Below are positions 19,625 through 27,937 of a stretch of DNA of 64,000 bases, in pieces. Origin of the DNA: Terasakiella sp033100395. Its GTDB lineage: Bacteria; Pseudomonadota; Alphaproteobacteria; Rhodospirillales; Terasakiellaceae. The stretch spans positions 1 to 64,000 of the forward strand of contig NZ_JAWLVJ010000016.1 of NCBI RefSeq assembly GCF_033100395.1, read 5' to 3'. A program made the position numbers and the translations under genes. How positions within the stretch are numbered: position 1 is the stretch's first letter; each line of letters starts with the position of its first letter. The notes below the pieces were generated by a model that saw only the letters and a program-made list of their open reading frames with translations, did no database searches and was not told the origin of the DNA.

Positions 19625-20737
19625 ATGCTGCAAAAGGTGCTCAATAAAGATCAGATATCCATTGGTGAACGCTTGTGCCAAATCCACGAGGAAATCCGCA
19701 TCACTCACCCGGCCCTATGCCGTATTGCGGTTGCTGTTTATGACCGCGAAACCGACAAATTGAAAACCTTTGCCCATAGCACCGACGGCTCCTCTCCCAT
19801 CAGTTTTTACGAAGCTCCCTTGGCACAAGCGAAATCCTTACAGGAAATCGCCGAAGACGCCCAGCCACGCATCATTGATGACCTGAGCGTCTTTTCGCAG
19901 TCAACCCCACATACCGCAAATCTGATTGAACATGGCTATCTTGCCAGCATGACGGTTCCCATCCGGTTTAATGGCCAGCTTTATGGCTTCCTGTTTTTCA
20001 ATTCAGCGGAGAAAGGCTATTTCTCTGATGGGCGATTGGCTTCACTTAAAGCTTATGCAGGCGTGGTGTCCCTGTTGATCATCAATGAACTTCAGACACT
20101 CAGAACCTTTAAAGGTGCCGTCAAGACTGCCCGGGAATTCAGCCGCCAGCGTGATGAAGAAACAGGTAATCATCTGGAACGTATGTCCAGATATGCCCGC
20201 CTCATCGCCCGCGACCTCGCGCCCAAATATAATCACGAAGAAGACTGGATCGAATATATCTTCCAGTTTGCTCCGCTTCACGATGTGGGCAAGGTTGCTG
20301 TGCCGGATGACATCCTGTTAAAACCCGGCAAACTGACTATGGAAGAATATGAGCTGATGAAATCCCACGTGGTCAAAGGCGGGGATATCATTTCGGTTAT
20401 GGCAGAACAGTTTGGCCTTAGCGCCCTGAACTTCTTTGACATGTTACGCAATATCGTCATGTATCATCATGAAGCTCTGGATGGGACAGGCTATCCCCAT
20501 GGATTAAAAGGCGGCGAAATCCCGCTTGAATCGCGCATTGTCGCGGTCGCCGATATATTCGATGCCCTGACCAGCAAACGCCCGTACAAAGACGGCTGGT
20601 CAAATGATCGCGCCATGAAAACCCTGCAAATCGAAGCAGGCGTGCGTCTGGACAAAGAATGCGTTGAATCGCTCGCCAGCCATATGATCGAAATCGAAGC
20701 CATTCAGCAGGAATTTGGCGAAGATTTTATGGGCTGA
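19625..20737 (+). CDS. GAF-like sensor plus HD-GYP c-di-GMP phosphodiesterase
   Basis: A 370-residue soluble protein. The N-terminal 165 residues form a GAF-type sensory domain. The HD-GYP domain has HDVGKV (His219-Asp220), DDILLKPGKL, MYHHEALDGTGYP and RIVAVADIFDALTSKRPYK, so all catalytic residues of a c-di-GMP phosphodiesterase are present. It has no receiver domain, unlike the one at 9116, so it should respond to a small ligand or redox signal through GAF. GAGGG lies just before ATG 19625. It is monocistronic. Confidence 0.9.
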   Translation: MLQKVLNKDQISIGERLCQIHEEIRITHPALCRIAVAVYDRETDKLKTFAHSTDGSSPISFYEAPLAQAKSLQEIAEDAQPRIIDDLSVFSQSTPHTANLIEHGYLASMTVPIRFNGQLYGFLFFNSAEKGYFSDGRLASLKAYAGVVSLLIINELQTLRTFKGAVKTAREFSRQRDEETGNHLERMSRYARLIARDLAPKYNHEEDWIEYIFQFAPLHDVGKVAVPDDILLKPGKLTMEEYELMKSHVVKGGDIISVMAEQFGLSALNFFDMLRNIVMYHHEALDGTGYPHGLKGGEIPLESRIVAVADIFDALTSKRPYKDGWSNDRAMKTLQIEAGVRLDKECVESLASHMIEIEAIQQEFGEDFMG

Positions 20738-20927
20738 AAACAGTCCTTAAAACTGATTCTGTTCGTCACCCCACCATTTTTCGCACATGCAACGGTCATT
20801 TTTGCATGCGCGAAGGCGTAATTTTTGTTCATTATCCGAACGACTTCTGAAACAATTCTTTGATTTCATTGGAAACCATATCCGTTTCTTGCGAATTTTA
20901 GGTCAGCATCACTTACCTACTTGAAAC

Positions 20928-20975
20928 CTCGTAATTCATCCCCTCATACTTACATATAAGTAAAGTTACTGGCAT
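20928..20975 (+). promoter_or_regulatory. Upstream elements of the IOR gene resembling the adhesin motif
   Basis: CTCGTAATTCATCCCC (20928-20943) followed by TCATACTT resembles the adhesin block CGTA-ATTCCCC-TAATACTT. TACTGGCAT (20967-20975) matches the copy before the second HD-GYP gene. The elements lie 30-80 bp before the ATG at 21006. The remaining 190 nt of this intergenic region show nothing else recognisable. Confidence 0.35.
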
Positions 20976-21005
20976 ATCGCTAAAACACAGGGATGAGAGA
21001 CCAAG

Positions 21006-24000
21006 ATGAACATCATGCGCGACGTCACACTATCAGATAAATACGCCCTCGAATGCGGTCAGGTCTATATGACCGGGACACAGGCCCTGGTGCGCCTGCC
21101 CATGCTGCAACGACAACGTGATCTGCAAAACGGATTGAACACGGCCTGTTTTATCTCCGGCTATCGTGGCTCCCCCCTTGGGAACCTGGACCGGGAACTT
21201 TGGAGCGCAAAAAAATTCATCGCGGAACAACATGTAAAATTCGAACCCGGCATCAACGAAGAACTCGGCGCAACCGCCGTCTGGGGCTCGCAACAGGTTG
21301 ATCTGTTTGAAGGTGCAAAATATGATGGCGTCTTTGGCATGTGGTATGCAAAGACCCCCGGTGTGGACCGCTCCGGTGATGTGCTGAAACACGCAAACTA
21401 TGCAGGCACTTCCAAAAACGGGGGCGTCCTTGCTTTGGCAGGTGACGACCATAACTGTAAATCCTCCACCGTGCCGTGTCAGTCCGAATATGCCTTTATG
21501 GATGCGCAAATCCCTGTGCTGAACCCATCCAACGTTCAGGAATTTCTTGATTACGGCGTCCTTGGTTGGGAAATGTCGCGTTTTTCCGGCTGCTGGGTCG
21601 GGATGAAGACGATTTCTGAAACAGTTGATGCGTCCGCTTCTGTCTATGTAGACCCGAACCGCGTCCAGACCGTCTATCCTGAATTCGACTTCCCTGAAGA
21701 TGGCGTTCACATCCGCTGGCCGGACAAGCCGCTGGAACAAGAATACCGCCTGCAGAAATACAAACTTTACGCAGCCCTCGCCTTTGCCCGCGCCAACAAA
21801 TTAGACAAAGTCATGATCGACAGCGACAAGGCCCGCCTTGGGATTGTCACCTCCGGTAAATCATACCAAGATGTCCTTCAGGCTCTGGAAGACCTCGGTA
21901 TTGATGAAGAACGCGCAAGCCAACTTGGCATCCGCCTTTATAAAGTCGCCATGCCCTGGCCGCTAGAACCTCACGGTATTAAAGAATTCACCAAAGGTCT
22001 GGATGAAATTCTGGTCGTTGAAGAAAAACGCGCCGTCATTGAAAACCAGTTGAAAGAACAGCTTTACAACTGGGATGAAAAAGATCGCCCCCGCGTTGTC
22101 GGCAAATTCGACGAACAGTCTGACTGGATTTTGCCAAGTGCGAACGAATTGTCGCCTGCGCGCATCGCCCGTGTGATCGCTGCACGCGTTCAGAAATATT
22201 ATACGGATGACGCTATCGAAGAACGCCTGGCCTGGCTGGATCAAAAAGAAATTGAACTGGCAAAACCACGTCGCACCACGCACCGTACCCCCACCTTCTG
22301 TTCCGGCTGTCCGCACAATACATCGACGCGCGTGCCGGAAGGATCACGCGCACTGGCCGGCATCGGCTGTCACTATATGGCCACTTGGGTGCGCCCGGAT
22401 GTGACACAAACCTTTACCCAGATGGGCGGCGAAGGTGTGCCGTGGGTGGGTCAAAGCCACTTTACCAATGAAGAACATGTCTTTGCCAATCTGGGCGACG
22501 GGACCTATTACCATTCCGGGATTCTCGCCATACGTCAGTCTTTGGGCGCAGACGTCAATATCACCTATAAAATCCTGTTCAATGCCGCTGTCGCCATGAC
22601 AGGGGGCCAGCCATTTGACGGCCCGCTTTCCGTTCAGGGGCTAACCAGGCAGCTGGAAGGTGAAGGCGTCAAGCGTATCGCCATTGTCGCAGATGATCCG
22701 AACAAATACGGCAGTCGTTCCGACTTTGCCTCTATCGTTACCTTCAACCATCGTGATGAACTGGATGAAGTCCAGCGTGACCTGCGCAACTGGAAAGGTG
22801 TTTCCGTTCTGATTTACGATCAGCACTGTGCCACCGAAATGCGCCGCATGCGCAAACGTGGAAAAGCCGAGACACCGGGCCATCGCCTGTTCATCAATGA
22901 TGCCGTCTGTGAAGGCTGTGGTGACTGTGGGGTAAAATCCAACTGTGTGTCCATCACCCCGAAAGAGACTTATTTGGGGCGTAAACGTCAGATCGACCAA
23001 TCATCCTGTAACCTTGATTTCTCTTGCGTCAAAGGCTTCTGTCCAAGCTTTGTCTCTGTACATGGCGCGAAACTGAAGAAGAAAGAAGGCAGCAGTCAAC
23101 TGGATCAGTTTGATGTCAGCAAGCTCCCGGCCCCTACCCTGCCATCCACAGCCGATACATATTCCATCGTGGTCACCGGGATTGGTGGCACAGGTGTTGT
23201 CACCATTGGTGCCCTGATCGGTATGGCAGCCCACATCGAAAAGAAAGGTGTCTCCGTTCTGGATATGACGGGTCTAGCGCAGAAAAACGGGTCTGTGATT
23301 TCCCATGTGCGTCTGGCCGATGCACCGGAAGATATCCATGCAGTTAAAATCCCGGCGGGTGAAGCCGACCTGATGCTCGGCTGCGATCTTGTGACGTCCG
23401 CAAGCTTTGACGGTCTTGCCAAACTGAAAGCGGGCAAATCAAAAGCGATTATCAATGACCATAAGGTCATGACCCCTGATTTCGCCTGCAACCGCGACGC
23501 TGCCTTCCCGCTGAACAGCATGAAAAACACCATCGCAGAATCTGTGGCCGAAGGCGACAGCTGGTTCTTTGATGCAAGCCATCTGGCAACCAAACTGCTG
23601 GGCGATTCAATCGGGTCCAACCTGTTTGTGGTCGGATATGCTTATCAGATGGGCATGATCCCGCTTTCTGAAGATGCACTGTTGAAAGCCATTGAACTGA
23701 ACGGCGTAGCGATTGACTTCAACAAACGTGCCTTCAATCTGGGTCGCTGGGCCGCACATGATATGGATAAACTGACAGCCTTGCTGGAAGATGAAAAACC
23801 ACAATTCATCCAGACAGATCTGGAAGAACTGATCAATCACCGTGTCAAGCACCTGACAGATTATCAGGATACGGCTTACGCCAACCGTTATAAGTCCATG
23901 GTGGACCGTGTCTATAAAGCGGAAAAAGAGCTGGGCACAGGCTCGCAAGAACTGACAAAGTCTGTCGCCCACGTGCTGGCAAAACTGATGTCTTACAAAG

Positions 24001-24476
24001 ATGAATATGAAGTTGCCCGCCTTTATAGCGATCCTGCCTTCAAAGAGAAATTGGACGCGCAGTTTGAAGATGGCTACAAGCTTTCCTTCCATCTCGCCCC
24101 ACCCCTTTTGTCAGAAAAAGATGCCAAGACGGGTCACCTTTTAAAGAAAGAATATGGGGCCTGGATGCTGGGTGCCTTCAAGTTTGTCGCAAAATTCAAG
24201 CACCTGCGTGGCGGCAAGTTCGATATCTTCGGCAAGACCGCCGAACGCAAAATGGAACGGGCCTTGATTTCTGAATATATGGGCGTTCTGGAAGAAATCT
24301 GTCAGAACCTTCATGCGGAAAATCTTGGCCTTGCTGTTGAAATCGCTGACCTGCCGCGCGAAATTCGTGGTTTTGGTCACATCAAGGAAGAAGCCGTTAA
24401 AGAAGTGAAGGCAAAAGAAACAGAGCTTCTGGCCAAATTCAAAAACGGCGAGGTACAGGACCTCGCCGCCGAATAA
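21006..24476 (+). CDS. Indolepyruvate ferredoxin oxidoreductase, fused alpha-beta subunits
   Basis: An 1156-residue enzyme that oxidatively decarboxylates aryl pyruvates (from aromatic amino acids) to aryl-acetyl-CoA, reducing ferredoxin. The order is an N-terminal pyrimidine-binding (IorA-like) region, a TPP-binding region with FCSGCPHNTS and GIGCHYMATW, a ferredoxin-like Cys cluster CEGCGDCGVKSNC, and a C-terminal gamma-type domain (GIGGTGVVTIGALIGMAAH onward) corresponding to IorB. This single-chain form is typical of proteobacteria. The enzyme family is oxygen-sensitive in anaerobes but the fused form occurs in aerobes. It is convergent to the AEC transporter gene, 9 nt apart. Confidence 0.92.
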   Translation: MNIMRDVTLSDKYALECGQVYMTGTQALVRLPMLQRQRDLQNGLNTACFISGYRGSPLGNLDRELWSAKKFIAEQHVKFEPGINEELGATAVWGSQQVDLFEGAKYDGVFGMWYAKTPGVDRSGDVLKHANYAGTSKNGGVLALAGDDHNCKSSTVPCQSEYAFMDAQIPVLNPSNVQEFLDYGVLGWEMSRFSGCWVGMKTISETVDASASVYVDPNRVQTVYPEFDFPEDGVHIRWPDKPLEQEYRLQKYKLYAALAFARANKLDKVMIDSDKARLGIVTSGKSYQDVLQALEDLGIDEERASQLGIRLYKVAMPWPLEPHGIKEFTKGLDEILVVEEKRAVIENQLKEQLYNWDEKDRPRVVGKFDEQSDWILPSANELSPARIARVIAARVQKYYTDDAIEERLAWLDQKEIELAKPRRTTHRTPTFCSGCPHNTSTRVPEGSRALAGIGCHYMATWVRPDVTQTFTQMGGEGVPWVGQSHFTNEEHVFANLGDGTYYHSGILAIRQSLGADVNITYKILFNAAVAMTGGQPFDGPLSVQGLTRQLEGEGVKRIAIVADDPNKYGSRSDFASIVTFNHRDELDEVQRDLRNWKGVSVLIYDQHCATEMRRMRKRGKAETPGHRLFINDAVCEGCGDCGVKSNCVSITPKETYLGRKRQIDQSSCNLDFSCVKGFCPSFVSVHGAKLKKKEGSSQLDQFDVSKLPAPTLPSTADTYSIVVTGIGGTGVVTIGALIGMAAHIEKKGVSVLDMTGLAQKNGSVISHVRLADAPEDIHAVKIPAGEADLMLGCDLVTSASFDGLAKLKAGKSKAIINDHKVMTPDFACNRDAAFPLNSMKNTIAESVAEGDSWFFDASHLATKLLGDSIGSNLFVVGYAYQMGMIPLSEDALLKAIELNGVAIDFNKRAFNLGRWAAHDMDKLTALLEDEKPQFIQTDLEELINHRVKHLTDYQDTAYANRYKSMVDRVYKAEKELGTGSQELTKSVAHVLAKLMSYKDEYEVARLYSDPAFKEKLDAQFEDGYKLSFHLAPPLLSEKDAKTGHLLKKEYGAWMLGAFKFVAKFKHLRGGKFDIFGKTAERKMERALISEYMGVLEEICQNLHAENLGLAVEIADLPREIRGFGHIKEEAVKEVKAKETELLAKFKNGEVQDLAAE

Positions 24477-24485
24477 GGCTTGAAT

Positions 24486-25361
24486 TTAAAGCACGTACCA
24501 AAGCAACGCAGGAAGAACCGCAAACCCCATGAATGTTGATGCGATAACAACCCCAGCGACTTCCTGCGGTCGCTGGTCATGGAGCTGGGCAAAGAGATAA
24601 CAAAAGACCGCACTAGGCAAGGCACATTGCAGGATCACAACACCAGCAGGTGCCCCGGTTAGCCCCATAATCTCAACCAGGCCGACCCCGACGGCAAACC
24701 CCATCGCCAAGCGCACGACCGATAAGCCGATGGCTGTTTTCAAACTGCCGACCTGCAAACTTGCGAGCGACACGCCCAACGTAAACAGCATCAGCGGGAT
24801 GGTCATATCCCCGATCAGTTTCGTGGTGTTAAATACCCAACCCGGTACTTCCAGATCAGTGAATAGAAACATGGAGGCCAGAAGTGTTGCAGGAATGATC
24901 GGCATTTTCAAAAAACTTTGAACCGAAAATGTGCCGGAGATAAAGGCCACCCCTACCGTCATCTGCAAGACGACATAGATGGTGAAGAAAGTGATGGCGA
25001 GCGCAAGGCCTTCATTACCGAACGCCAGCAGACAGAGCGGCAAACCGATATTACCCACATTGGGCCAGGACAGAACCTGCAGGAACGCACGTTGTGGCAG
25101 TTTTAAAACCGCCAGAATGATCGATGAAATAATGACAAAAGCGACATTGGCCAAAACAGCCGCCAGCCCCATGTCACTAAGCGTCGACATATCCAGTTCC
25201 ACATTGGCGAGTGCATAAAACACCAAGCATGGCGTGCTGAAATAGGTCACGATGGCAGTCACCATCGGTGTGTCAAACGGCCGACCACTTTTGGACCAGC
25301 CATAACCGATGGCAACACACACAAATACAGGTGCGAGGATAGAAAATATTTCTGTAAACAT
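24486..25361 (-). CDS. AEC-family permease (auxin efflux carrier type)
   Basis: An integral membrane protein of 291 residues with about ten hydrophobic segments, starting MFTEIFSILAPVFV. AEC members export or import small organic acids such as malate or malonate; the substrate here cannot be read from sequence. The ATG at 25361 is chosen over a longer in-frame start at 25559, which would lie inside the pyruvate kinase gene. It begins 4 nt after the pyruvate kinase stop codon, so the two are almost certainly one operon. Confidence 0.85.
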   Translation of the reverse strand: MFTEIFSILAPVFVCVAIGYGWSKSGRPFDTPMVTAIVTYFSTPCLVFYALANVELDMSTLSDMGLAAVLANVAFVIISSIILAVLKLPQRAFLQVLSWPNVGNIGLPLCLLAFGNEGLALAITFFTIYVVLQMTVGVAFISGTFSVQSFLKMPIIPATLLASMFLFTDLEVPGWVFNTTKLIGDMTIPLMLFTLGVSLASLQVGSLKTAIGLSVVRLAMGFAVGVGLVEIMGLTGAPAGVVILQCALPSAVFCYLFAQLHDQRPQEVAGVVIASTFMGFAVLPALLWYVL

Positions 25362-25365
25362 AAAC

Positions 25366-26793
25366 CTAACTGAGACTTGCAATACGGAGGATGTTTGTGG
25401 CCCCCGGCGTACCAAACGGTACCCCTGCGGTGACAACAAGGCTTTCCCCGCGCCCTGCAATTTTCTCAGCTTTGGCAACTTTTCTTGCACCTTTGACCAT
25501 TTCGCTAAAATCCGCCGCATCCGGCGTAACAGAAGAATGGACGCCCCAGCACAAGGCAAGTTTACGAGCTGTTTCGACTTTGGGCGTTAAGCTCAAAATC
25601 ATTGTTTCCGGTCTTTCACGGGCCACACGATACGATGTAGAGCCGGTCGTCGTATATGTCACAATTGCTTTGGCCTTAATGGTTTGGGCAACCTGACGTG
25701 CCGCGGCACTGATCGCATCATTATCGGTTTCTTCCGGAATAATACGGTCTGCTTCACGGGTACGTTTACACAATGGGTCACCTTCCACACGCTGGATGAT
25801 ACGGTCCATAATTTCAACCGTTTCAACCGGGTAATCACCCGCTGCTGTTTCTGCAGACAGCATCACCGCGTCGGATCCGTCATAGACGGCTGTTGCCACA
25901 TCTGATGCTTCCGCACGTGTTGGTGCGGGCGCGCTGACCATAGAATCAAGCATTTGTGTTGCCACGATCACAGGTTTCCCCTGCTGTCGGGCCGTTGTAA
26001 TGATACGTTTTTGCAGAATTGGCACGTCCTCAGGCGGTAATTCCACCCCAAGGTCCCCACGTGCAACCATAACAGCATCAGCCAACGAAACGATTTCTTC
26101 CAGGTCTTCAATGGCAGAAGGTTTTTCCAGTTTGGCAATGATTGAAGCTTTCTTGCCGATGATCTTGCGCGCTTCACGGATATCATCCGCTTTCTGCACA
26201 AACGACAAGGCAACCCAGTCCACACCAATGGACAGGCCAAACTTCAGATCCGTCATGTCTTTTTCAGTCAGCGCTGATAGAGGCAGAACGGCATCTGGAA
26301 CGTTAACGCCTTTGCGATCACTTAATGTGCCATCCACCATCACTTCGGTTTCAGCAAAATCATTACCGCATTCCAGAACCTTAAGACGCATCTTGCCGTC
26401 ATCCAGCAAAAGCATCATGCCCGGTTCCAGAACTTCGAAAATTTCAGGGTGCGGCAATGGCGCACGCGTCACATCACCTGGTTCGTCTGTCAAGTCGAGA
26501 CGAAAACGACGCCCCATGCCCAACAAAGCAGATCCATCCTTAAAGGTCCCTAATCGTAATTTGGGTCCCTGCAGGTCCATCATGATACCGATTGGTCGTC
26601 CCTGTTCTTTCTCCACATCACGGATTGCATCATAGCGATCCTTATGATCTTCATGGCTGCCATGGGAGAAGTTCAGGCGGAAGACGTCAGCGCCAGCCTT
26701 AAACAACTGTTCGATACGCACGCGGGTGGAACTGGCCGGGCCGAGCGTTGCGATAATTTTTGCATTACGTGATCTTTTCATAAACTCAAGCAT
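25366..26793 (-). CDS. pyk: Pyruvate kinase
   Basis: A 475-residue glycolytic enzyme that transfers phosphate from phosphoenolpyruvate to ADP. Visible motifs are KIIATLGPAS at the N-terminus, RLNFSHGSHEDH, MDLQGPKLRLG, the active-site IIAKLEKPSAIEDLEEI, MVARGDLGVELP and MLDSM...PTRAEASDVA. ATG 26793 (MLEF) and the in-frame ATG 26781 (MKRSRNAKI) are both possible; the shorter form begins as in other pyruvate kinases. It is followed after 4 nt by an AEC permease, suggesting the permease handles a related organic acid. Confidence 0.95.
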   Translation of the reverse strand: MLEFMKRSRNAKIIATLGPASSTRVRIEQLFKAGADVFRLNFSHGSHEDHKDRYDAIRDVEKEQGRPIGIMMDLQGPKLRLGTFKDGSALLGMGRRFRLDLTDEPGDVTRAPLPHPEIFEVLEPGMMLLLDDGKMRLKVLECGNDFAETEVMVDGTLSDRKGVNVPDAVLPLSALTEKDMTDLKFGLSIGVDWVALSFVQKADDIREARKIIGKKASIIAKLEKPSAIEDLEEIVSLADAVMVARGDLGVELPPEDVPILQKRIITTARQQGKPVIVATQMLDSMVSAPAPTRAEASDVATAVYDGSDAVMLSAETAAGDYPVETVEIMDRIIQRVEGDPLCKRTREADRIIPEETDNDAISAAARQVAQTIKAKAIVTYTTTGSTSYRVARERPETMILSLTPKVETARKLALCWGVHSSVTPDAADFSEMVKGARKVAKAEKIAGRGESLVVTAGVPFGTPGATNILRIASLS

Positions 26794-26880
26794 AGCGAGA
26801 TGTGTTTAGATTTCCACAATATTTTCATGCTACACTAACAAAAATCACCAATCTTCACAGAGTTGTCACACAGAATTTAA

Positions 26881-27243
26881 ATGTTTGAGTCCTTACAAAA
26901 ACGCCTGCTGGGCAAAGCCTTGGGCAAAGAACCTGAAAAAAAACGCCGCCCTAAGAAAAAACAGACCGACTATCGAAGCGAGTCGGGCTTGGCACTTGAT
27001 GACGCCATTTCCAAGCTGGAAGGCAGTGGTCAGAAGATGGATGACCTGCTTTCCCAAAATGAAGAACTACTCGCCCAGGTCAAAGCAGAAGCCGCCAAGA
27101 AAATGACACCGGAACGCCGGGCGTTAATTGAATCGGCGCAACGGGTACGAAAACAGCAGGCAAAAATACTGGAAGATTTGGATGATGAGACACGGGCGAA
27201 GCTTTATTTGACGGCGTTAAGGGCGTTTATGGGAAAGAAGTGA
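26881..27243 (+). CDS. Small basic coiled-coil protein of unknown function
   Basis: A 120-residue soluble protein not recognised as a known family. A very basic stretch rich in Lys and Arg (about 15-28) is followed by predicted helices with heptad-like spacing (about 40-100) and a C-terminal LYLTALRAFMGKK. The basic patch could contact nucleic acid or acidic protein, but this is speculation. It is divergent from pyruvate kinase (87 bp) and convergent to the SixA-type gene (21 bp). Codon use looks like that of its neighbours. Confidence 0.7.
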   Translation: MFESLQKRLLGKALGKEPEKKRRPKKKQTDYRSESGLALDDAISKLEGSGQKMDDLLSQNEELLAQVKAEAAKKMTPERRALIESAQRVRKQQAKILEDLDDETRAKLYLTALRAFMGKK

Positions 27244-27264
27244 CCCCCCTTCTCTTGTCATCAC

Positions 27265-27777
27265 TTACAAATCCCGTGGCTTCACAAAGCCTTTCAACTC
27301 CCCACTTCTGATCGATACGTCCGCCCAGTCTTTGACATCAAACTGTAAATGCGCGCAAGCCGCAGTCGGATATTTATAAAGCATATCCTGCATCGCCTCA
27401 CTTTCTGCTGGCTTGGAAAGGGCCGCTGCAAAATCTTCTATCCCCGGGTTATGTGCAATCAGCATAAGCGTTTCCACATCTGCCTCCACTGCCTGCACCA
27501 GCCCCATCATAGTCACGTGTGATGCCATATAGAGATCACGTGTCAATTCAACCCTGATGGGATGGGGATAGACTTTCAAGAGGTACCCCAATGTTTCACG
27601 CGTGCGCTGTGCGGTAGAACAAAAGATACAGTCAGGCAGGTTGACATTTTCGCTTAAATAGACAGCCATTTTTTCTGCCGCCTGATTACCCCGACCATTG
27701 AGCGGACGGTCAAAATCAATCAATTCAGGGTTAGCCCAACTGGATTTGGCGTGGCGCAATAACAGAAGATTTTTCAT
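27265..27777 (-). CDS. SixA-type histidine phosphatase
   Basis: A 170-residue single-domain protein of the histidine phosphatase (phosphoglycerate-mutase-like) superfamily. The catalytic RHAKSSW motif lies at residues 8-14, followed by DFDRPLNGRG, STAQRTRETL and the second catalytic His in LIAHNPGIEDF. In E. coli, SixA removes phosphate from phospho-histidine of phosphotransfer domains; the substrate here is unknown. It is monocistronic and divergent from ppk. Confidence 0.88.
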   Translation of the reverse strand: MKNLLLLRHAKSSWANPELIDFDRPLNGRGNQAAEKMAVYLSENVNLPDCIFCSTAQRTRETLGYLLKVYPHPIRVELTRDLYMASHVTMMGLVQAVEADVETLMLIAHNPGIEDFAAALSKPAESEAMQDMLYKYPTAACAHLQFDVKDWADVSIRSGELKGFVKPRDL

Positions 27778-27937
27778 AAGGTTACCTTTGCAATTTACTG
27801 CAATAATTTGCTATACAGTAAGCCACTATCATAAAAGTTTCATCTTTTTAGATTACACCGCATATATTCGAGACCTATATAAACCGAACATATCCTGTTT
27901 GCGGCGCTGATTTCTGATTCAAAGGGGGCATCATCAC

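Noticed and set aside
25362..25559. An N-terminal extension of the AEC permease
   Set aside because: It would overlap the pyruvate kinase C-terminus and is not hydrophobic; ATG 25361 starts the first membrane helix.
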